From Actinoplanes subtropicus (GTDB taxonomy: Bacteria > Actinomycetota > Actinomycetes > Mycobacteriales > Micromonosporaceae), in contig NZ_JOJL01000007.1 of the NCBI RefSeq assembly GCF_000721705.1, positions 62,001 through 126,000 on the forward strand: DNA of 64,000 nucleotides, read 5' to 3'. The notes under the pieces were generated by a model that did no database searches, was not told the origin of the DNA, and saw nothing but the letters and a program-made list of their open reading frames with translations. Numbering within the stretch: the stretch's first letter is position 1; every line of letters begins with the position of its first letter. Shown in pieces: positions 45,380 to 53,777 of the stretch. Made by a program: the position numbers and the translations under genes.

Positions 45380-46231
45380 TTACTCGGCGGGGACGGTCTC
45401 GGCGGCGACCGGCTCGGCAACAGCCTCGTCGGCCTTCTTCTCCGCGCCCTCGTAGAGGTCGCGCTCCCACTCGGGCAGCGGCTCGCCGGCCGCGACGGTG
45501 CCCGCCTCGGGCTTCGCGTCGTCGGTGCCCCGGCCGCGGCCGGAACGGGCGATCAGGCCGTCGGCCACGGCGCTGGCCACGACCTTGGTCAGCAGCTCGG
45601 CCGAGCGGATCGCGTCGTCGTTGCCCGGGATCGGGAAGTCGACCTCGTCCGGGTCGCAGTTGGTGTCGAGCACGGCGATCACCGGGATGCCCAGCTTGCG
45701 GGCCTCGTCGACGGCGATGTGCTCCTTCTTGGTGTCGACGACCCAGATCGCCGACGGCACCTTGGTCATGTCACGCAGGCCGCCGAGGGTCTTGGTGAGC
45801 TTGTCCTTCTCGCGGGAGAGCTGCAGGGTCTCCTTCTTGGTGTACCCGGCGGCGGTGCCGCTCAGGTCGCCCAGGGCCTCGAGCTCCTTCATCCGCTGCA
45901 GACGCTTGTACACCGTCTGGAAGTTGGTGAGCATGCCGCCCAGCCAGCGGTGATTCACGTACGGCTGGCCGACCCGGGTCGCCTGCTCGGCGATGGCCTC
46001 CTGCGCCTGCTTCTTGGTGCCGACGAAGAGGATGTGGCCACCCTCGGCGACGGTGTCCCGCACGAAGCTGTACGCCTTCTCGATGTAGTCGAGCGTCTGG
46101 CGCAGGTCGATGATGTAGATGCCGTTACGCTCGGTGAAGATGAACCGCTTCATCTTCGGGTTCCAGCGCCGGGTCTGGTGCCCGAAGTGGACACCGCTCT
46201 CCAGCAGCTGACGCATGGTCACGACGGCCAT
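45380..46231 (-). CDS. rpsB: 30S ribosomal protein S2
   Basis: The 283-residue protein has the S2 start [80 protein letters not shown], and a long acidic C-terminal tail. GGGAG lies nine bases before the ATG. A perfect 9 bp hairpin stands in its leader (46264-46284), where S2 could regulate its own message. Confidence 0.97.
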   Translation of the reverse strand: MAVVTMRQLLESGVHFGHQTRRWNPKMKRFIFTERNGIYIIDLRQTLDYIEKAYSFVRDTVAEGGHILFVGTKKQAQEAIAEQATRVGQPYVNHRWLGGMLTNFQTVYKRLQRMKELEALGDLSGTAAGYTKKETLQLSREKDKLTKTLGGLRDMTKVPSAIWVVDTKKEHIAVDEARKLGIPVIAVLDTNCDPDEVDFPIPGNDDAIRSAELLTKVVASAVADGLIARSGRGRGTDDAKPEAGTVAAGEPLPEWERDLYEGAEKKADEAVAEPVAAETVPAE

Positions 46232-46263
46232 GGTGGGTTACTCCCTGTTTTTCCCTGGTTGTC

Positions 46264-46284
46264 ACGCCCACCGGCGGTGGGCGT
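46264..46284 (-). promoter_or_regulatory. Leader hairpin of rpsB
   Basis: ACGCCCACC and GGTGGGCGT pair perfectly with a three-base loop, 32 bases upstream of the rpsB ATG. Its position in the 5' leader fits a ribosomal-protein autoregulatory site, but no match to a known S2-binding RNA was established. A TATACG element near 46375 may be the promoter. Confidence 0.45.
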
Positions 46285-46451
46285 CCTGGCGCCCGGTCGT
46301 CGGCCACAGTCGGACCCGAAGAAGATCGAGACCAGGGAGGGCCGTCGCTGCCGGTAACGAGCACGTTCGGTTACGTATACGCAGCCGGCAGAGGGCACGC
46401 GAGGTCGACCGCATGTCGCGGTCGCCGAGCACCAAGCATACGCCAGGTTGT

Positions 46452-47171
46452 TCAGGCCACTGCGAGGCCTGCGGCCAGGAGCAAGATCAAACCCGCGGGG
46501 AGGTACGCCACGGGCGGGCGGAGCCAGATCTCGCGGCCGACCGTGCCGCCCCGGGCGATGGCGAAAAGCCCGATCCCGGACAGCGTGAAGCCGAGCGTGA
46601 GCAGCACCGCCGGGACGATGCCCCGGGCGCTCGGGTCGCCGGTGAAGGTCGACGAGATGAGCAGCCGGACCACCGGGATCATCAGGACGACCATCACGAT
46701 CGCCACCAGAAAGGACGAAACGGGCCGGCGGGATTGGTAGACGCTCTCCGGCCTCTCCAGCCTCTCCGGTCTCTCCAGCCTCTCCGGTCTCTCCAGCCTT
46801 TCCTGCCTCTCCGGCCTTTCCTGCCGGGCGGCGACCGGCGGCACGAGGCTGGTCGGGCCGGAGAGCGGCAGGGCGGCCGGCTCCGCGACGGGCGGCGGCA
46901 CGGGAGCCGCAACGGGCGGCGCCACCGGTTCCGCCGTGGTCGGCCGGATCGTCGGATACTCCGGGCCGCGGACCGGGAAGGCGTGGCTGCCCGAGGTGGC
47001 CAGGGGGTCCGTCAACGCGTACGGGTTGGCGACCGGGCGCTGCTCCGGCAGCCGGAACGCGCCGCTCGGGCGCTCGTGGATCCCCGAGGTCTCCGGGTCC
47101 GTGGTGTGGGCGTACTGGCCCTGGCCGGCGTACCAGCTCGGCTCGTCGTCGGCGTAGCGGTGTCCTTCCAC
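46452..47171 (-). CDS. Membrane protein with Pro-rich and RLERPE-repeat N-terminal domain
   Basis: The 239-residue product has about 150 hydrophilic residues followed by three hydrophobic segments (SFLVAIVMVVLMIPVVRLLISS, VPAVLLTLGFTLSGIGLFAIA, VAYLPAGLILLLAAGLAVA). The hydrophilic part includes SGIHERPSGAFRLPEQRPVANPY, a Pro/Ala-rich run, and three to four RLERPE hexapeptides encoded by an 18 bp DNA repeat. The start (GTG 47171, VEGHRYADDEPSWYAGQGQY) lacks a good ribosome binding site. Family unknown; it is divergent from yraN. Confidence 0.7.
   Translation of the reverse strand: MEGHRYADDEPSWYAGQGQYAHTTDPETSGIHERPSGAFRLPEQRPVANPYALTDPLATSGSHAFPVRGPEYPTIRPTTAEPVAPPVAAPVPPPVAEPAALPLSGPTSLVPPVAARQERPERQERLERPERLERPERLERPESVYQSRRPVSSFLVAIVMVVLMIPVVRLLISSTFTGDPSARGIVPAVLLTLGFTLSGIGLFAIARGGTVGREIWLRPPVAYLPAGLILLLAAGLAVA
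46744..46826 (+). repeat. 18 bp tandem repeat in the membrane-protein gene
   Basis: CTCTCCAG and CTCTCCGG blocks alternate with an 18 bp period over about 80 bases, in frame, encoding RLERPE/RQERPE units on the minus strand. The repeats diverge toward the right end. Confidence 0.75.
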
Positions 47172-47328
47172 GATTTCGCACCGTAGGTGCTCGGCGACGC
47201 CGATGCCACCGCCCGGGCCATAACACACTCCAACGACTACCGTGCGGTTTTCCACAGTCGCGCTCCGTCCACAGGCTGGGGCCCTTCCGCTTCGCGAAAT
47301 CCGCCGGAACGGTTCACGGTTTCCGGCC

Positions 47329-47688
47329 ATGACGACGGAACGACAGGCGGTCGGCGCGTACGGGGAGCGGGTCGCGGCCCAGCACCTGCGGGAACAGGGC
47401 CTGGTGGTCCTGCACCAGAACTGGCGCTGCCCCGACGGCGAGATAGACCTGGTCCTCCGCGACGGCGACGAGGTCGTCTTCTGCGAGGTGAAGACCCGGC
47501 GCGGCGGGGGGTTCGGCGCCCCCGCCGAGGCGGTGACCCAGCGCAAGGTCCACAAGCTGAGGGCTCTGGCCAACCGCTGGCTCGACGAGACCGGCATCCA
47601 TCCGCGCGGACTGCGCTTCGACGTGGTCGAGGTGCTGCCGCAGCGGCGCGGTGCCCCCAAGGTCGTCCACATCCGCGCGGCGTTCTGA
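47329..47688 (+). CDS. UPF0102 (YraN) family nuclease-like protein
   Basis: The 119-residue protein has a restriction-endonuclease-like fold. QAVGAYGERVAAQHLREQGL leads to the active-site pattern DGEIDLVLRDGDEVVFCEVKTRR (Asp, then Glu-x-Lys). Members are linked to DNA processing and always sit beside comM and dprA, as here. The frame opens at 47242, but ATG 47329 gives the family length. The stop overlaps the comM ATG as TGATG. Confidence 0.9.
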   Translation: MTTERQAVGAYGERVAAQHLREQGLVVLHQNWRCPDGEIDLVLRDGDEVVFCEVKTRRGGGFGAPAEAVTQRKVHKLRALANRWLDETGIHPRGLRFDVVEVLPQRRGAPKVVHIRAAF

Positions 47689-49220
47689 TGAGCTACGCAC
47701 GAGTGCTCTGCGTCGGGCTGGTCGGCGTCACCGGCCACCTGGTGGAGGTCGAGGCCGACCTCGCCGCCGGGTTGCCCGCCGTGATGCTGACCGGCCTGCC
47801 CGATGCGTCCTTGAACGAGGCCCGCGACCGAGTGCGAGCCGCCATCGTGAACTCGGGCCAGGACTGGCCGAATCGCCGGATCACCGTCAACCTCCTCCCC
47901 GCCGACCTGCACAAACATGGGAGCAGCTTCGACCTGGCGATCGCGACCGCGCTCCTCACGGGCGCCGGGGACCTGCCGCCCGGCCCGCTGCGCGAGGTGG
48001 TCCTGCTCGGCGAGTTGGGTCTCGACGGCACCGTGCGCCCGGTCCGCGGGGTGCTTCCGATGGTGGCCGCGGCGGTCCGGGCGGGCGTGACCCGAGTGAT
48101 CGTTCCGGTCGAGAACGCCTGCGAGGCGACGGTCGTACCGGGCGTGACCGTTCGGGCCGTCGACACGCTGCGACGCCTGGTGGAGTTCGTGCGCGGTCAG
48201 GAGCTCCTGCTCGACCCGTTGCCGGCCGCCACCCCGCCGCCCCCACCGCCACTCGATCTCGCCGACGTCGCCGGCCAGCTGATGGGCCGCCTGGGCCTGG
48301 AGGTCGCCGCGGCGGGCGGGCACCACCTGGCGCTGTTCGGCGCGCCGGGCGCCGGCAAGACCATGCTCGCCGAGCGCCTTCCGTCGATCCTGCCCGAGCT
48401 GGACGACGAGGCGGCGCTGGAGGTAACCGCGCTGCACTCCATCGCCGGCGTGCTGCCACCGGGCAGCCACCTCATCCGCCGGCCGCCGTTCCAGGCGCCG
48501 CACCACAGCGCGAGCCTTGCGTCCCTGATCGGTGGGGGCAGCGGCCTGGCCCGGCCGGGCGCGATGTCGCTGGCCCATCGCGGTGTGCTGTTCCTCGACG
48601 AAGTGTCCGAGATGTCCGGGCGAACCCTTCAGGCTCTGCGCGAGCCGCTCGAAACCGGGCAGGTGGTTCTGGCCCGGCTGCATGGCACGACCGAGTATCC
48701 GGCTCGCGTTCAGCTCGTCGTCGCGGCCAATCCGTGCCCGTGCGCCAGCCCGGCCGGCGATCAGTACTGCACCTGTTCGCCCCACGTACGGCGCCGGTAC
48801 CGAGCCAAGTTGTCCGGGCCGCTGCTGGATCGCATCGACATGCGGATCACGCTGCGCCCGATGCGCGCGGCCGACCTGGTGCCCGCCGACGACCCGGCAA
48901 CGCCCTCGGCCGTGGTGGCGACGAAGGTGAGCCAGGCCCGGAAGGTCGCCGAGGAGCGCTGGGCGGCGAACGGATGGCGGGTGAACGCCGAGGTTCCCGG
49001 GCCGGTCCTGCGCAAGCCGCCGTGGCAGTTGCCGCTCAAGGAGACCACCGATCTGCGCCGGGCGCTCGACCTCGGTCTGCTGTCGGCACGCGGCTTTGAT
49101 CGCGTTTTGCGGCTGGCGTGGACCCTCGCGGATCTGGATGGGCGGTCGCGTCCGGAGCGGGCCGACATCGGCGAGGCGATCCAGTTGCGGATGGGAGAAA
49201 GCCATGAGTGGACCGAATAG
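47688..49220 (+). CDS. comM: ComM/YifB family AAA+ ATPase (Mg-chelatase-like)
   Basis: The 510-residue protein resembles ComM, a hexameric branch-migration helicase used in natural transformation. An N-terminal ChlI-like region ([36 protein letters not shown]) is followed by Walker A FGAPGAGKTM, Walker B VLFLDEVSEM, the PFQAPHHSAS motif, and a Cys-rich strand NPCPCASPAGDQYCTCSPHVRRRY. YraN, ComM and DprA are coupled on the plus strand. Actual competence in this organism is unproven. Confidence 0.93.
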   Translation: MSYARVLCVGLVGVTGHLVEVEADLAAGLPAVMLTGLPDASLNEARDRVRAAIVNSGQDWPNRRITVNLLPADLHKHGSSFDLAIATALLTGAGDLPPGPLREVVLLGELGLDGTVRPVRGVLPMVAAAVRAGVTRVIVPVENACEATVVPGVTVRAVDTLRRLVEFVRGQELLLDPLPAATPPPPPPLDLADVAGQLMGRLGLEVAAAGGHHLALFGAPGAGKTMLAERLPSILPELDDEAALEVTALHSIAGVLPPGSHLIRRPPFQAPHHSASLASLIGGGSGLARPGAMSLAHRGVLFLDEVSEMSGRTLQALREPLETGQVVLARLHGTTEYPARVQLVVAANPCPCASPAGDQYCTCSPHVRRRYRAKLSGPLLDRIDMRITLRPMRAADLVPADDPATPSAVVATKVSQARKVAEERWAANGWRVNAEVPGPVLRKPPWQLPLKETTDLRRALDLGLLSARGFDRVLRLAWTLADLDGRSRPERADIGEAIQLRMGESHEWTE

Positions 49221-50742
49221 TCCCGGGCCCGACGAGACCGGTGCCTTCCCTTCTCTTGTCGGCGCGACTCCTCTCGTCCGCGCGAGACCTCCAGCCGGCG
49301 CGACACGTCCAGCTGGCGCGGCACCTCCAGCCGACGCGGCACCTCCAGCCGGCGCGGCACCTCAAGCCGGCGCGGCACCTCAAGCCGGCGCGGCACCTCA
49401 AGCCGGCACGACGCTGCCTGGCGGCGCGGCACCTCCAGCCGACGCGGCACCTCCAGCCGGCACGACGCCTCCAGGCGGCGCGACACCTCCAGGCGGCGCG
49501 ACACCTCCAGGCGGCGCGACACCTCCAGGCGGCGCGGTACCTCCAGCCGGCACGACGCTGCCTGGCGCGGGCTCGGAGGAGGACCGGGCGGCGCGGGTCG
49601 CGCTCACGTATCTCGTCGAGCCGGGACATCGGGCGGTGTGGGCGCTGGTGCAGGAGCATGGGGCGCCGGCGACGCTCGAGCGGCTGCTGGCCGAAGAATT
49701 TCCGGATGACGCCACGCGTAACTCGGTGCTGGCCAAGCGGAAGGGGCTCGACCCTCGGCGGTTCGCCGAGACGACGATGCACCGGGCGGCTCGGCTGGGG
49801 GCGCGGATCGTGGTGCCGTCGGACGACGAGTGGCCGGGCCGGGTCGACTCGCTGGCGCTGCTGGAGTTGGAGGCGCCGGGGCGGATCAACCGGGACGTGC
49901 GGCCGCCGCTGTGCGTGTGGGTGCGCGGGGGCTGGCAACTGGGAGAGGCGCTCGACCGGTCGGTCGCGGTGGTCGGGGCGCGGGCGTCGACCGGCTACGG
50001 CAATCAGGTGACTTACGAGCTTGCGTACGGGCTGGTCGAGCACGGCTGGACGGTGGTCTCCGGCGGCGCGTTCGGGATCGACGCCGCAGCGCACCGGGCG
50101 ACGTTGGCCGCGGGCGGGTGCACGGTGGCGGTGCTGGCCTGCGGGGTCGACCGGCCGTACCCGTCGGGGAACGCGGGGCTGTTCGAGCGGATCTCGGAGA
50201 AGGGGCTGCTGATCAGCGAGTGGCCGCCCGGATCGGAGCCGCTGCGGCACCGCTTCCTGATCCGGAACCGGGTGATCGCCGCGGCCACCGTGGGCACGGT
50301 GGTGGTCGAGGCGGCCGCCCGCAGCGGGGCGGCCCAGACGATGAGCCGGGTGCTCGCGCTCCGCCGGACCGCGATGGTGGTGCCCGGGCCGGTGACCTCG
50401 GCCATGTCGGTCGGCTGCCACGAGCTGTTGCGCTCGCGGCCCGACGCCACGCTGGTCACCAGCGCGCTGGACGTGCTCGAGGCGGTCGGCCGGATGGGCG
50501 AGTACGACCAGCCGTCGCCGCGCGGTCCCGAGCATCGGCGAGACGCGCTCGACGAGGAGTCGGCGCTCGTGCTCGAGGCGGTGCCGCCGCGCGGCTCGAT
50601 CGCGCCCGAGGAACTGGCCGCCCGGGCCGGGCTGACTTTGCGCACGGTGTTACGCCGGCTGTCCCTGCTGGAGGTCGCCGGTCTGGTGGAACGCCGGGAC
50701 GGCGAGGTCGCCCTGGCACGGCGGGCGAAGGCGGCGCCGTGA
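49204..50742 (+). CDS. dprA: DNA processing protein DprA with repeat-rich N-terminal extension
   Basis: DprA loads RecA on incoming single-stranded DNA. The 512-residue product is longer than usual because residues about 30-120 are Ala/Pro/Gly repeats of AAPPAG/ATPPGG type. After this are a SAM-like region, the Rossmann core (VAVVGARASTGYG, VSGGAFGIDAAAH, LACGVDRPYPSGN, LISEWPPG, FLIRNRVIAAA) and a C-terminal winged helix (APEELAARAGLTLRTVLRRLSLLEVAGLV). ATG 49204 overlaps comM by 17 bases. The repeat insert is unusual. Confidence 0.93.
   Translation: MSGPNSPGPDETGAFPSLVGATPLVRARPPAGATRPAGAAPPADAAPPAGAAPQAGAAPQAGAAPQAGTTLPGGAAPPADAAPPAGTTPPGGATPPGGATPPGGATPPGGAVPPAGTTLPGAGSEEDRAARVALTYLVEPGHRAVWALVQEHGAPATLERLLAEEFPDDATRNSVLAKRKGLDPRRFAETTMHRAARLGARIVVPSDDEWPGRVDSLALLELEAPGRINRDVRPPLCVWVRGGWQLGEALDRSVAVVGARASTGYGNQVTYELAYGLVEHGWTVVSGGAFGIDAAAHRATLAAGGCTVAVLACGVDRPYPSGNAGLFERISEKGLLISEWPPGSEPLRHRFLIRNRVIAAATVGTVVVEAAARSGAAQTMSRVLALRRTAMVVPGPVTSAMSVGCHELLRSRPDATLVTSALDVLEAVGRMGEYDQPSPRGPEHRRDALDEESALVLEAVPPRGSIAPEELAARAGLTLRTVLRRLSLLEVAGLVERRDGEVALARRAKAAP
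49300..49560 (+). repeat. 18 bp tandem repeat array in dprA
   Basis: About fourteen imperfect units of roughly 18 bases, such as GGCGCGGCACCTCCAGCC and GGCGCGACACCTCCAGGC, encode AAPPAG, AAPQAG and ATPPGG hexapeptides. The unit is a multiple of three, so copy-number change keeps the frame. Neighbouring units are nearly identical, which implies recent expansion. Confidence 0.9.
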
Positions 50743-50790
50743 GCCCCCACGACCCACGTGCACCGCCCCGCCGGGTGAGATGACGCCCCG

Positions 50791-51000
50791 TCAGTCCTCG
50801 GAGTCGTCCAGGTCGCGTCGGTGGACTTTCATCCACGCCTCGACGTCGTCGGTCAACCACACCTTGCCCTGCGCCAGGTCGGCGAGCGGCTTGGGGAAGT
50901 CGGCCCGACTGGTGATCTGGTACGCACGCTGCCGACTGACCCCACCTAGTCGGATTCGGATCTCGTGCGCGCCCATGAGCCTGATTGGTTTCACTGCCAC
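50791..51000 (-). CDS. AlpA-like small helix-turn-helix protein
   Basis: The 69-residue protein contains KPIRLMGAHEIRIRLGGVSRQRAYQITSR followed by FPKPLADLAQGKVWLTDDVEAWMKVHRRD, the AlpA/excisionase type of winged helix that binds DNA and often acts as a phage or element regulator. GTG 51000 (VAVKPIRL) is taken as start; the frame opens at 51033. Palindromes built on GACTA/TAGTC lie in the 84-base divergent region and are likely its sites. It may control the leaderless plus-strand gene. Confidence 0.75.
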   Translation of the reverse strand: MAVKPIRLMGAHEIRIRLGGVSRQRAYQITSRADFPKPLADLAQGKVWLTDDVEAWMKVHRRDLDDSED

Positions 51001-51020
51001 GTGATCGACCGTAGGCGTGA

Positions 51021-51091
51021 GACTATTAGTCAATCGCTAAGTTGATAGGAGACAGCTAGTCGTATGACATCTATACTCTGCCCATGACTAG
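51021..51091. promoter_or_regulatory. Divergent promoter/operator with four GACTA/TAGTC half-sites
   Basis: GACTATTAGTC (51021-51031) is a perfect 11 bp palindrome. CTAGTC (51056-51061) and GACTAG (51086-51091) form a second, spaced dyad. TATACT (51072-51077) ends six bases before the ATG of the plus-strand gene, the geometry of a leaderless message. The 3' half-site overlaps the first codons. It is compact and more AT-rich than its flanks. Confidence 0.6.
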
Positions 51092-52052
51092 GCGTCGCCA
51101 GACATCCAAGCCGGTCCCCCTGACCCCCACTCACAGGCGAGATTGGCGCACCTTCTGGCGGCGCTGCACCTGCGGCCTGACCAGCCCTTGCGTCGACCGG
51201 CTGGTGCCGGCCACGCCCCGGCCATTCCCGCCGCGCACTGCCACAGCCACACACCCATCCGCCGGCTTCGTCGAGGAGAGGAGCCCCCGCTTTCCGAGTC
51301 TGATCGAGTATCTGGCCACGGTCCCGTTCCCGGTGCACTGCGGCGTCGCCGTCCTGCGCGCCTTCGAGACCGCGCCATCCCATTTCCCCGAGCCACCTGT
51401 TTCCCCTGAGCCATCACTCCCGCGCGCCCCCGCCGACCATCCCGGCGGTTCCGGCGCCTTGGGCGGCCCCGGTTCGCGCCCGTGCCCCGGTTCCCGAGCC
51501 GGGGCCGCCCCCAACCTTCCGCGCGCCTTCCCACCGGCCCTTCCGCACGCACGTTCCCACGGCCTCTCGCACGGCCTCTCGCACGGCCTCTCGCACGGCC
51601 TCTCGCGCGGTCCCGTCCCAGCCCTGCCGCCCGGCCGTCTCCGCGCCCATCCGCATGCCCAGGCGATCGGCCGCGGCCGGCAGCGCCTCGACGGCACGGC
51701 AGCACATCAGCAGCCCGAAACCGTGAAGGGCGACGAGCGCGGTAACGCCAACCAGACGAACGGAGGTCAGGGCAATACCGGCGGCAGGAGACCCAAGGCC
51801 GCAGGCGAGGGCGGGGCGGGACTTCATCAGGGCAGCGGGCGGAGCTGGGAGCCGCGGCCCTTCCGCCCGGAGCCGAGCCGCACAGGAAGCGGCGCGTCCG
51901 TCGACCGTGGTGAACGAGCCGGTGAGCGCGCCGGTCGGCCTGGCGCGGGGGAACTGCGCGCCGGGTCGAACGGGGGTCGGCGCGGTCGCCTTCCGGAGTT
52001 CGGAGGACGGCCGGCGATGGCCTATCACCACGTCAACCTGAGCCGCCGGTGA
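51084..52052 (+). CDS. Arg/Pro-rich hypothetical protein with leaderless promoter
   Basis: The 322-residue frame starts with TRRRQTSKPVPLTPTHRRDWRTFWRRCTCGL, a segment I associate with actinomycete proteins of unknown function. The first about 100 residues look coded; the remainder is low complexity (Pro, Gly, Arg) with a 4x HGLS repeat, and its reality is less sure. TATACT six bases upstream with no ribosome binding site implies a leaderless transcript. It faces the AlpA-like gene. Possible frame decay in the C-terminal half. Confidence 0.5.
   Translation: MTRRRQTSKPVPLTPTHRRDWRTFWRRCTCGLTSPCVDRLVPATPRPFPPRTATATHPSAGFVEERSPRFPSLIEYLATVPFPVHCGVAVLRAFETAPSHFPEPPVSPEPSLPRAPADHPGGSGALGGPGSRPCPGSRAGAAPNLPRAFPPALPHARSHGLSHGLSHGLSHGLSRGPVPALPPGRLRAHPHAQAIGRGRQRLDGTAAHQQPETVKGDERGNANQTNGGQGNTGGRRPKAAGEGGAGLHQGSGRSWEPRPFRPEPSRTGSGASVDRGERAGERAGRPGAGELRAGSNGGRRGRLPEFGGRPAMAYHHVNLSRR
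51558..51605 (+). repeat. 12 bp tandem repeat, four copies
   Basis: CACGGCCTCTCG is repeated four times without change, giving HGLS units in the plus-strand frame. Confidence 0.9.
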
Positions 52053-52150
52053 CCGGCCTCCGCCAATCGGGGCGGCCCACCCCTCGCCGGCGTACGCACG
52101 ACAACGGCTCGTCAGCCTTGGCCACGGCAGACGGGCGATTGGGGACACCG

Positions 52151-52402
52151 ATGACCACAACCGTCCAGAGCGTCGAACACCTGCACGCTCGACCAGCCTG
52201 GGACTGCCTCGTCTGCAATCAGCCGTGGCCCTGCGCCAACGCCAAGACCAATCTGCTGAGCGAGTTTCGCGGCTTTCCCTCGGTGCTGGCCATCTATCTG
52301 AACGGCCAGATGTACGACGCCCTCCACGACCTGACGTCGCATGGCGAGCTCACGCCGGCCGACCTCTACGAGCGCTTCATCTCCTGGGCCCGCGTCAACT
52401 GA
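52151..52402 (+). CDS. Small Cys-motif hypothetical protein
   Basis: The 83-residue protein has the motif HARPAWDCLVCNQPWPCANAKTNL, in which three Cys and two Trp could bind a metal, then a helical part (FPSVLAIYLNGQMYDALHDL...TPADLYERFISWARVN). I recognise this as a conserved actinomycete type of unknown function, usually beside small helix-turn-helix genes, as here. GGGGA lies five bases before the ATG. It could be a regulatory partner of the neighbouring genes. Confidence 0.7.
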   Translation: MTTTVQSVEHLHARPAWDCLVCNQPWPCANAKTNLLSEFRGFPSVLAIYLNGQMYDALHDLTSHGELTPADLYERFISWARVN

Positions 52403-52800
52403 CACCGACCGCGATCAAAGTCTGGCACGCCCCACCGACCGCGCGATACCGGCACACATCGGAAGAGCGGCACGCACGGACTCGACGCGGCGACGCGACA
52501 CCCCAACCCGGCCCGGCTCGATCAGGGCCACCTCCGGTCAAAGACGCTCGACCCACGCCGACCACAAGACGGTGGGCGATGTGCATTGTGGACCTCCGTC
52601 GAATCAGGTGGCACTGCGGCGAGACCGGCACAGCGGCAAGGCAACGGCAACGACAAGGCCCGCAACAGCGAGACGGGCCGACAGCGGCGACACAGGTATA
52701 GCGGCGACAGGGCTACAGCGGCAAAACGGGTACGGCGGCAAAACGGGTACAGCAACGAGGCACTCGCAACCGCAAGGCGCGCGCAACGGCGAGACGGGCG

Positions 52801-52972
52801 GCAGCGGGCCGGACGGCAGCAGGCCGGACGGCAGCAGGCCGGACGGCAGCAGGCCGGACGGCAGCAGCACGGCGGGCAGCGGGCCGGACGGCAGCAGCAC
52901 GGCGGGCAGCGGGCCGGACGGCAGCAGCACGGCGGGCAGCGGGCCGGACGGCAGCAGCGCGGCGGGCAGCAG
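52801..52972 (+). repeat. Tandem repeat array of 15 bp and 30 bp units
   Basis: A 15 bp unit (GGCCGGACGGCAGCA) occurs about four times, then a 30 bp unit combining GGCAGCAGCACGGCG and GGCAGCGGGCCGGAC occurs about four times, nearly identical. The higher-order pattern suggests stepwise duplication. No spacers or hairpins as in CRISPR are present. Confidence 0.9.
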
Positions 52973-53297
52973 CGCGCCCCACGAGCACAGGGAAGCGCCG
53001 AAACAGCCGACGGCCTAGGTGACCGGCTGCCTCGCGGGCCGCGCCGACGCGAGTGTCACCGGCATTGCAGGACCGGCGAGCATGTTGGCGCGCCGGTCCT
53101 GCGCCGCCATTCGTAGATGGACGGATTGGCTCCGACTCTCGGGATCTGCCCTGAGGCGGTCACCGCAGGTCTCCCGACTGCGGTGGAACGGGCGACGGCC
53201 GGACCGCGCACCAGGCGCTTTCGCGACCCTACGAGCGATCGACAACCGCCGCCCGCCCTGCCGCCCGATCAAGTCCCGGCCTTCTCGGTGCGGCAGT

Positions 53298-53330
53298 TGT
53301 ATCATACCTACATGGCCTCATACGTACAAT
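53298..53330 (+). promoter_or_regulatory. Promoter/operator of the GntR gene
   Basis: TTGTAT (53298-53303), TACGTA (53321-53326) and TACAAT (53325-53330) form a plausible promoter with the first two 17 bases apart. GTATCATAC (53299-53307) is a perfect 9 bp palindrome, in an AT-rich stretch, and is a likely GntR site for self-control. Confidence 0.45.
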
Positions 53331-53365
53331 ATGATGGAGCGTCGTGGGCACGTAAAGTGACTGGC

Positions 53366-53770
53366 ATGATCGATCCTTCCGCGGACCGTGCGGTGTTTCG
53401 TCAGCTGGCCGACCTGCTCCGCAATCAGATCGAGTCGGGAGAGCTGGGGCCCGGCGAGCCGCTGCCCAGCGAGCTGCGCCTCGCGCAGGAGTATGGGATC
53501 AGTCGCACCACGGTGCGCCAGGCCATCGGCCAGCTGCGCACCGAAGGGCTGGTCACCGTCGACCGGCCACGAGGGACGTTCGTCCGGGTGCCGGAGCCGA
53601 CCGAGCTCGTCACGCTCGGCCGGGGCGAGCGCGCCGGCGCCCGCATGCCCACCGACGCCGAGCGGCGCAAGTATCGCCTCGGCGAGGGCGTGCCCGTCCT
53701 CGTGGTGACCGCCGCGGATGGCACCGAGACCGTCCACCCCGCCGATCGGGTGCAGCTCACCCGCCCCTGA
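53366..53770 (+). CDS. GntR-family regulator lacking a full effector domain
   Basis: The 134-residue protein has a GntR winged helix (VFRQLADLLRNQIESGELGPGEPLPSELRLAQEYGISRTTVRQAIGQLRTEGLVTVDRPRGTFVR), then only about 50 more residues (TDAERRKYRLGEGVPVLVVTAADGTETV), which resemble the start of a UTRA domain but stop. So it is shorter than the normal 230 to 250. GTG 53357 is an alternative start. It may work as a simple repressor. A hairpin follows the stop. Confidence 0.8.
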   Translation: MIDPSADRAVFRQLADLLRNQIESGELGPGEPLPSELRLAQEYGISRTTVRQAIGQLRTEGLVTVDRPRGTFVRVPEPTELVTLGRGERAGARMPTDAERRKYRLGEGVPVLVVTAADGTETVHPADRVQLTRP

Positions 53771-53777
53771 CCGCGGG

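Larger units (their letters stand above)
52403..53356. other. Interval without a confident gene
   Basis: About 950 bases contain only frames of low complexity with poor codon structure. The left part is rich in AAC/GGC/AGC trinucleotides (52610-52800) with a duplicated GCGGCAAAACGGGTAC block near 52730. A tandem repeat array occupies 52801-52972. The right end holds an AT-rich promoter/operator region for the GntR gene. A decayed gene is possible. Confidence 0.6.

Noticed and set aside
52801..52972. CRISPR array
   Set aside because: Units are directly adjacent with no unique spacers, and no cas genes are nearby.
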